Source: Streptomyces odontomachi (GTDB lineage Bacteria > Actinomycetota > Actinomycetes > Streptomycetales > Streptomycetaceae). Taken from it: a DNA stretch of 64,000 bases. The notes below the pieces were generated by a model, which was given only the letters and a program-made list of their open reading frames with translations, ran no database searches and was not told the DNA's origin. The DNA is taken from the NCBI RefSeq assembly GCF_024435355.1, contig NZ_JAMJWG010000013.1:1-64000 (forward strand), read 5' to 3'. The translations under genes were made by a program, and so were the position numbers. Of this stretch, positions 59,521 to 64,000 are shown in pieces. Within the stretch, counting starts at the first letter, position 1; each line of letters opens with the position of its first letter.

Positions 59521-60261
59521 TCAGTTGAGGCTGGTCGGACCCCGGGTCAGGTCGATCGCGGGCAGCGACGGCAGGTTGCGGATGACGGCCGTCTCGGCGC
59601 GCAGCAACCGCAGCTCGTCGCGCAACCGTGAGGCCGTGTCGGGCGCCTGGAGCAGCCGTTGCTTCGTGGGAGTGTCGAGCACGGCGGCCGCGGCCACCAG
59701 GTACGACACCACCGACGGCTCGTCCGGCAGGTCCGCGTCGGTCGACAACGAGCGTTCCCGGGCACCGGCCAGCCGCTTCTGGTAGGTCCTGAACGCCCGC
59801 AGCACGCCCTGGGCGAGCGCCCCTGCCTCGTCGCCCGGCTCCTCCGGCAGCTCCTGGAGCTCCGCCGTCAGAAACGCCCCGGAGGCGTCCACGGACTGCA
59901 ACCGGACACGGGTGGTGCCCGTGGCGAGCACCTCGAAGCTGCCGTCGGCGCGCTCCCGGATGGTCGCCGCGTCCGCGATGCAGCCCACCCCGTGGAAGGC
60001 CTTGGCCGGGTCCGCGCCGAAGCCCGCGGCGGGGCCGCGCTGCGGCGGTGCCGTCTGGTCCGGCATGCCGGGGGCACTGGGCGCCACCTCGTGGCCGTCC
60101 CGGATCGCCACGACGGCGAATCGGCGGGGTTCGCCCTCGGGAGTCTTGAGCAGTTCGCGCATCATGGCGCGATAACGCTCCTCGAAGATGTTCAGGGGCA
60201 GGACGAGCCCAGGGAAGAGCACCGAGTTCAGCGGGAAGAGCGGCAGCCGGAGGGTCGTCAC
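59521..60261 (-). CDS. Lon N-terminal (substrate-binding) domain protein
   Basis: A stand-alone LON domain protein of 246 aa with no ATPase or protease part. It starts TLRLPLFPLNSVLFPGLVLPLNIFEERYRAMM, the classical Lon-N opening, then VGCIADAATIRERADGSFEVLATGTTRVRL. The C-terminal half is helical (LLQAPDTASRLRDELRLLRAE). Such proteins may deliver or bind clients, but no partner is evident. The GTG at 60261 begins directly at the domain. A frame up to 60372 would add residues that do not look like the family. The ribosome binding site is weak. Confidence 0.9.
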   Translation of the reverse strand: MTTLRLPLFPLNSVLFPGLVLPLNIFEERYRAMMRELLKTPEGEPRRFAVVAIRDGHEVAPSAPGMPDQTAPPQRGPAAGFGADPAKAFHGVGCIADAATIRERADGSFEVLATGTTRVRLQSVDASGAFLTAELQELPEEPGDEAGALAQGVLRAFRTYQKRLAGARERSLSTDADLPDEPSVVSYLVAAAAVLDTPTKQRLLQAPDTASRLRDELRLLRAETAVIRNLPSLPAIDLTRGPTSLN

Positions 60262-60438
60262 GAGCGGCAAGCCTAATGGCCCACGGCCCGGTCCGGTGCG
60301 GTGTCCACACACGGGTGACGTACGGCTCGCCGAAAACAGGACGTTCGTCGTGCCCCGGGCGGTTCCCGACACGCCCCTCCGGCGGTGGTGTCCCGAAGCG
60401 CGGGACGCACCGCCGGAGCGCGCTGGGGTCGCCCGCGC

Positions 60439-62028
60439 CTACCCCCGCCGCAGCAGCCGCGACGCACCCGCCGCCACCGTCGTCGCCAGGATCCAGCCGA
60501 GGGAGATGACGACCGAGGCCGCCCACTGCCAGTGGGCGGGCAGGTCCCAGTGGCCGTCCTGGCCGAAGTCGATCACGGGGATGAGCAGGTCGAGGGCGAA
60601 CAGCGGTGCGTTCCAGGTGGGTTTCTCCTGGGGGTCGATGGGGTGGTGCGGGGCGTGTGCGAAGGCGATGGCGCCGGCCGCCCATATCACCGCCATCCAC
60701 AGTGCGGCCCGGCCCGGACGGTAGCCGTAAGCCACCGTCCAGTCCTGGGCGTAGCCCCACAACTTGGCCGCGATCGGCAGGGTCGCCCGGCGCCGGCGCT
60801 GCTTGGCGAGCAGCACCCGCCGGGCGTCGGCGTCCTCGCCGCTGCTGCGCAGCACCGCGGCGAGCTTCTCGTACGGCTCCGGGTTGTACTCGGGGGTGGC
60901 GGCGGCCAGCCACTCCAGGCGCAGGGAGAGCGGGAAGAAGCCGTGCGCGACCAGGTTCTCGTAGTTGAAGCCCCCCATCCTCAGGCCGCCGGCCAGCGGC
61001 CAACTCGCCGAGCGGTCGATGAGGGTGATCACCCGCGCACCGGAGAGCACCACCTGGCCGCGCTCCGGGCGCTCGCCCAGGAAGCGCAGCTCCGGCGTCT
61101 GGATGCGGCGCAACGACAGCTCCTGGTCGTTCTCGAAGAAGAAACGGGCCTGGCTCATGTCGATCGAGTCGCCGAACCTGCCGTCGTCGAGCCGGATCCC
61201 GCCACGGCACTCGAAGCGCTGCACCCGGGTGCCGCGGGCCGGAGTCGCGCCGCTGGTGAGCGTGGGGTTGGTGGCGCTCGCCGGAGTCAGGTAGAGGGTC
61301 CGCTCGACGGACATCTGGGGGGCGTTCAGCGCACGGCGGCCGTAGGCCTGGGTGAGGCGGCTGCCGCGCAGGCTGAGCGAGACGCCGACCTGGGCGCCGC
61401 GCAGGCTCAGCTCGCCGTGCGACTCCATCAGCTCGGCCGTGAGGTCCTGGCCGACGGTCAGGCCGTCGCCCATGATCGACCTGCCGTGCCGGTCGCGGTA
61501 GATGACGGCCTGATTGAGCAGCAGGTCGGTGCCGATGTGCGCGTCCGTCAGGCGTATGCCGTTCTGCAGGCGGCAGCGGGCCAGGTGCAGATCGCCCTCG
61601 GTGTGCAGCCGGGCGGCCTCCACGCGCGGTATGGCGCAGTCGATCAGGCGCAGGGTGGTCAGCCGGGCCTCCGGGAGCAGCATCTCCTGCTCGAAGCGGC
61701 ACCCGCGCAGCTCGATGTACGGCGTCACCTGGCCGCCGGCCAGGTCGAGGACGCCCGTGACCTGTACGCCCCCCAGCTTCAGCGAGGACACCCGGCCGGG
61801 CAGCGCTGGCGGCCCGTCCAGCAGCAGCCAGGCCACGATCCGGGCCCGCACGCTGCGTTCGGGACCCCAGGGGTGGGCGCCGTGCGGATCGTCGACCGCT
61901 TCATCGCCGCTGCGCAGGTCGTAGACCGTGCCGTTGCGGAAGGCCTGCCACATGCCGACCTCGGCGCTGGTCAGTCCGTCCGGTGGTTCCCCGGCGGTGG
62001 TGATGGTGGCGGTGGTGCCCTCGGCCAC
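60439..62028 (-). CDS. Beta-helix-like membrane protein (annotated 'membrane-associated oxidoreductase' in Streptomyces)
   Basis: Residues ~75-330 consist of loosely repeated segments such as VTGVLDLAGGQV, YIELRGCRFEQEM, EGDLHLARCRLQNGIRL and SHGELSLRGAQVGVSLSLRGSRL, a pattern that fits a right-handed beta-helix (pentapeptide-like). The C-terminal 130 residues carry three or four membrane helices (LWMAVIWAAGAIAFAH, ALDLLIPVI, ASVVISLGWILATTVAAGA). Homologues are commonly labelled membrane-associated oxidoreductase, but I see no cofactor motif supporting that. The ATG at 62028 gives MAEGTTATITTAGE. At 529 aa it is intact. Confidence 0.75.
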   Translation of the reverse strand: MAEGTTATITTAGEPPDGLTSAEVGMWQAFRNGTVYDLRSGDEAVDDPHGAHPWGPERSVRARIVAWLLLDGPPALPGRVSSLKLGGVQVTGVLDLAGGQVTPYIELRGCRFEQEMLLPEARLTTLRLIDCAIPRVEAARLHTEGDLHLARCRLQNGIRLTDAHIGTDLLLNQAVIYRDRHGRSIMGDGLTVGQDLTAELMESHGELSLRGAQVGVSLSLRGSRLTQAYGRRALNAPQMSVERTLYLTPASATNPTLTSGATPARGTRVQRFECRGGIRLDDGRFGDSIDMSQARFFFENDQELSLRRIQTPELRFLGERPERGQVVLSGARVITLIDRSASWPLAGGLRMGGFNYENLVAHGFFPLSLRLEWLAAATPEYNPEPYEKLAAVLRSSGEDADARRVLLAKQRRRRATLPIAAKLWGYAQDWTVAYGYRPGRAALWMAVIWAAGAIAFAHAPHHPIDPQEKPTWNAPLFALDLLIPVIDFGQDGHWDLPAHWQWAASVVISLGWILATTVAAGASRLLRRG

Positions 62029-62663
62029 GACGTTTCGTCCTCTCCCCGTTCGATGTGGCTGTGTCGTTGGTGCCTGCGCCCGCAGTGTGCCCGCCCTCGG
62101 TGTGGAGGGGTCCGTGCCGCGTCGGCACGGGCGCTCGTGCCTGCGGCGTGTGGGTGGACGGGTGCCTGTGTCCTGCGACGGTGTCGTGCGGTGCGTGCGG
62201 TGCGTGCGGTGGACTGTGGTGTGGTGCGCGCGGTGGACTGCGGTGCGGTGGGTGTGCGGCTGCGTGCGTGAAAAGGTGCTTCACCTCTGCATGTGGTGCA
62301 TGTGGTGCATGTGGTGCGTGTGGTGCGTGTGTCTGGTGCGCGTGGTGGGTGCGGGGGCCGGGTGGCGGCCGGCGGGGTGCGGGTGTGCGCCGGTGCGCTC
62401 GGCTCCGACCGGCCCGACGGACCGGCCACCTGTTCGCTGACCCGTCCGCTTGCGTCACTCTGTCGCATCCGGACCGTTCGCTACTAGGCACCTTCGTACA
62501 TCGTTCATGCCCGGAGCGTGACGATTTGAACATCAACGGTCACCATCCGTGGAGAATTCGACGAAACTCTGGGGCGCCAGGCGCGTGTGTCGATCAGTGA
62601 GGCGCGTTTCACTCAGTGATACGGGCGCCCTGAGCTGCCGAGCGGTCTGAGAGAATTGGCCAT
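62029..62663. other. Low-complexity intergenic region upstream of hisD
   Basis: About 635 bp without a supported gene. Positions 62190-62345 are GT-rich, with four copies of a 9-bp unit (ATGTGGTGC, 62291-62326) and preceding GCGGTGCGT words. Closer to hisD, AGTGA/TCACT repeats occur at 62596-62620 and may form an operator. The stretch 62480-62590 is less GC-rich and could hold promoters. Confidence 0.5.
62291..62326 (+). repeat. 9-bp tandem repeats
   Basis: Three exact copies of ATGTGGTGC (62291, 62300, 62309) and a fourth with one change (GTGTGGTGC, 62318). Confidence 0.85.
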
Positions 62664-63986
62664 GTGATCTCCCGAATCGATCTGCGCGGTGACGCCCTTC
62701 CTGACGGCGACGCCCTGCGCGACCTGCTGCCACGAGCCGAGTTCGACGTCGAGGCCGCCCTGGAGAAGGTGCGGCCCATCTGCGAGGACGTGCATCATCG
62801 CGGTTCGGCAGCGGTCATCGACTGGGGCGAGAAGTTCGACGGGGTCCGCCCGGAGAGCCTGCGGGTGCCGGCGAAGGAGATCGAGAAGGCCCTGGCCGAT
62901 CTGGACCCGGCCGTGCGCGCCGCCCTGGAGGAGTCCATCGCGCGGGCCCGTCGCGTCCACCGCGACCAGCGCCGCGCCGCCGTCACCACCCAGGTCGTGC
63001 CCGGCGGCACGGTCACCGAGAAGTGGGTGCCGGTCGACCGCGTCGGCCTCTACGTGCCCGGCGGCCGGTCCGTCTACCCGTCCTCCGTGGTGATGAACGT
63101 GGTCCCCGCGCAGGAAGCCGGTGTGACCGCCGTCGCCGTCGCCTCGCCGCCGCAGAGCGAGTTCGACGGCCTGCCGCACCCGACGATCCTCGCCGCGTGC
63201 GCCCTGCTCGGCGTCGACGAGGTCTACGCTGCCGGCGGCGCCCAGGCGGTCGCCATGTTCGCCTACGGCACCGCTGACTGCCCTCAGGTGGACCTGGTCA
63301 CCGGCCCCGGAAACATCTACGTGGCCGCCGCCAAGCGCCTCCTCAAGGGCCGCATCGGCATCGACGCCGAGGCGGGACCCACCGAGATCGCCATCCTCGC
63401 GGACGCCACCGCAGACCCGGTGCACGTCGCCGCCGACCTGATCAGCCAGGCCGAGCACGACCCGCTGGCCGCCGCCGTCCTGGTCACCGACGCCACCGAG
63501 CTGGCCGACGCCGTCGAGCGCGAACTGGCGCCCCAGGTCGCCGCCAGCAAGCACGTCAAGGACCGCATCGAGCCCGCGCTGGCCGGCAGGCAGTCCGCGA
63601 TCGTGCTGGTCGACGGCCTGACGGAGGGCCTGCGCGTGGTCGACGCCTACGCCGCCGAGCACCTGGAGATCCAGACCGCCGACGCCGTGGCCGTCGCCCA
63701 GCGGGTCCGCAACGCCGGCGCGATCTTCGTCGGCCCCTGGTCACCGGTGTCCCTGGGCGACTACTGCGCCGGGTCCAACCACGTGCTGCCCACCGGAGGC
63801 TGCGCCTGCCACTCCTCGGGCCTGTCCGTGCAGTCCTTCCTGCGCGGCATCCACATCGTCGACTACACCCGGCAGGCGCTGGCCGACGTCGCCCACCACG
63901 TGGTGACGCTCGCCGAGGCGGAGGACCTGCCCGCCCACGGCGCGGCCATCAAGGCAAGGTTCGAATGGAAGGTGCCCACCGAGTGA
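62664..63986 (+). CDS. hisD: Histidinol dehydrogenase HisD
   Basis: Catalyses the last two oxidations of histidine synthesis, L-histidinol to L-histidine, with NAD+ and zinc. The 440-aa protein has the family block VDRVGLYVPGGRSVYPSSVVMNVVPAQEAGV, the zinc-binding DLISQAEHDPLA (Gln and His ligands) and WSPVSLGDYCAGSNHVLPT with the Asp ligand. The C-terminal LPAHGAAIKAR carries the last His. The GTG at 62664 gives MISRIDLRGD; no strong ribosome binding site precedes it, and AGAAT about 7 nt upstream could be part of a -10 box of a leaderless transcript. The stop overlaps the next gene's GTG, as in an operon. Confidence 0.97.
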   Translation: MISRIDLRGDALPDGDALRDLLPRAEFDVEAALEKVRPICEDVHHRGSAAVIDWGEKFDGVRPESLRVPAKEIEKALADLDPAVRAALEESIARARRVHRDQRRAAVTTQVVPGGTVTEKWVPVDRVGLYVPGGRSVYPSSVVMNVVPAQEAGVTAVAVASPPQSEFDGLPHPTILAACALLGVDEVYAAGGAQAVAMFAYGTADCPQVDLVTGPGNIYVAAAKRLLKGRIGIDAEAGPTEIAILADATADPVHVAADLISQAEHDPLAAAVLVTDATELADAVERELAPQVAASKHVKDRIEPALAGRQSAIVLVDGLTEGLRVVDAYAAEHLEIQTADAVAVAQRVRNAGAIFVGPWSPVSLGDYCAGSNHVLPTGGCACHSSGLSVQSFLRGIHIVDYTRQALADVAHHVVTLAEAEDLPAHGAAIKARFEWKVPTE

Positions 63987-64000
63987 CCAGCGACGCCACC
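63983..64000 (+). CDS. hisC: Start of next his-operon gene, probably hisC (partial)
   Basis: A GTG overlaps the hisD stop as GTGA and opens a frame reading VTSDAT to the window end. In Streptomyces hisD is followed by hisC (histidinol-phosphate aminotransferase). Only six codons are visible, so the call rests on the overlap and known gene order. Confidence 0.5.

Overview
The window is high-GC actinobacterial chromosome and almost certainly Streptomyces. Third codon positions are G/C-saturated, GTG starts and ATGA/GTGA stop-start overlaps are frequent, and the gene order is that of the Streptomyces division and cell-wall (dcw) region with its flanks (known in S. coelicolor as ftsZ = SCO2082, divIVA = SCO2077). 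No phage, transposase, CRISPR array, rRNA or tRNA gene was found. The first ~120 bp are the exception: AT-rich, homopolymer-laden and unlike the rest, so probably a damaged or foreign sequence end.

Layout. 1-3.4 kb: thiE with no usable start codon, metF (apparently leaderless) and a Tyr/Pro-rich tailed membrane protein. 3.4-8.2 kb: an FAD oxidoreductase (minus strand), a SAV_6107-type HEPN protein, a methyltransferase and a DUF3040 membrane protein. 8.4-13.4 kb (minus strand): a three-gene MoxR ATPase - DUF58 - transglutaminase operon. 13.5-14.5 kb: a non-coding segment bounded by imperfect direct repeats, then a beta-carbonic anhydrase. 14.8-33.8 kb: the dcw cluster in the order rsmH, ftsL, ftsI, murE, murF, mraY, murD, ftsW, murG, ftsQ, ftsZ, pgeF, yggS-like, sepF, yggT/sepG, divIVA. 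It runs from lipid II precursor synthesis (MurE/F/D, MraY, MurG) through the septal synthase (FtsW/FtsI with FtsQ/L) to the Z-ring (FtsZ, SepF, SepG) and polar growth (DivIVA). 34-35.5 kb: a divergent methyltransferase/TetR pair around a four-half-site operator. 35.5-39 kb: ileS under a translational T-box riboswitch. 39.4-44.7 kb: a DksA/TraR-type protein, lspA, an rluD-family synthase, a GNAT protein and a Na+/H+ antiporter. 44.8-50 kb: an MscS channel, a dienelactone hydrolase-like protein, a DsbA-like thiol oxidoreductase, an unknown membrane protein and a DUF2252 protein. 50.5-54 kb: dnaE. 54-62 kb: a small conserved protein, a NYN-domain protein, an ABC ATPase/permease pair, a DUF2567-like protein, a YbaK deacylase, a Lon-N protein and a beta-helix-like membrane protein. 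62.7 kb to the end: hisD and the first codons of the next his gene.

Most of the window is ordinary conserved chromosome. The observations most worth checking are regulatory and small-scale: a TTA-containing micro-ORF with a good ribosome binding site inside the ftsZ leader, next to a palindromic promoter element; four GTGGGC/GCCCAC half-sites at exact 10-bp steps at the TetR/methyltransferase divergon; the direct-repeat-bounded 0.3-kb segment upstream of the MoxR operon; the T-box with a fully readable Shine-Dalgarno sequestrator; the GxHH signature of IleRS; a lost fourth zinc ligand in the DksA-like protein; in-frame 30-bp repeats at the RsmH N terminus; and a dispersed GC-rich repeat that became the N-terminal coding sequence of two unrelated genes.

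All function calls rest on reading motifs and gene order; no database search was run.
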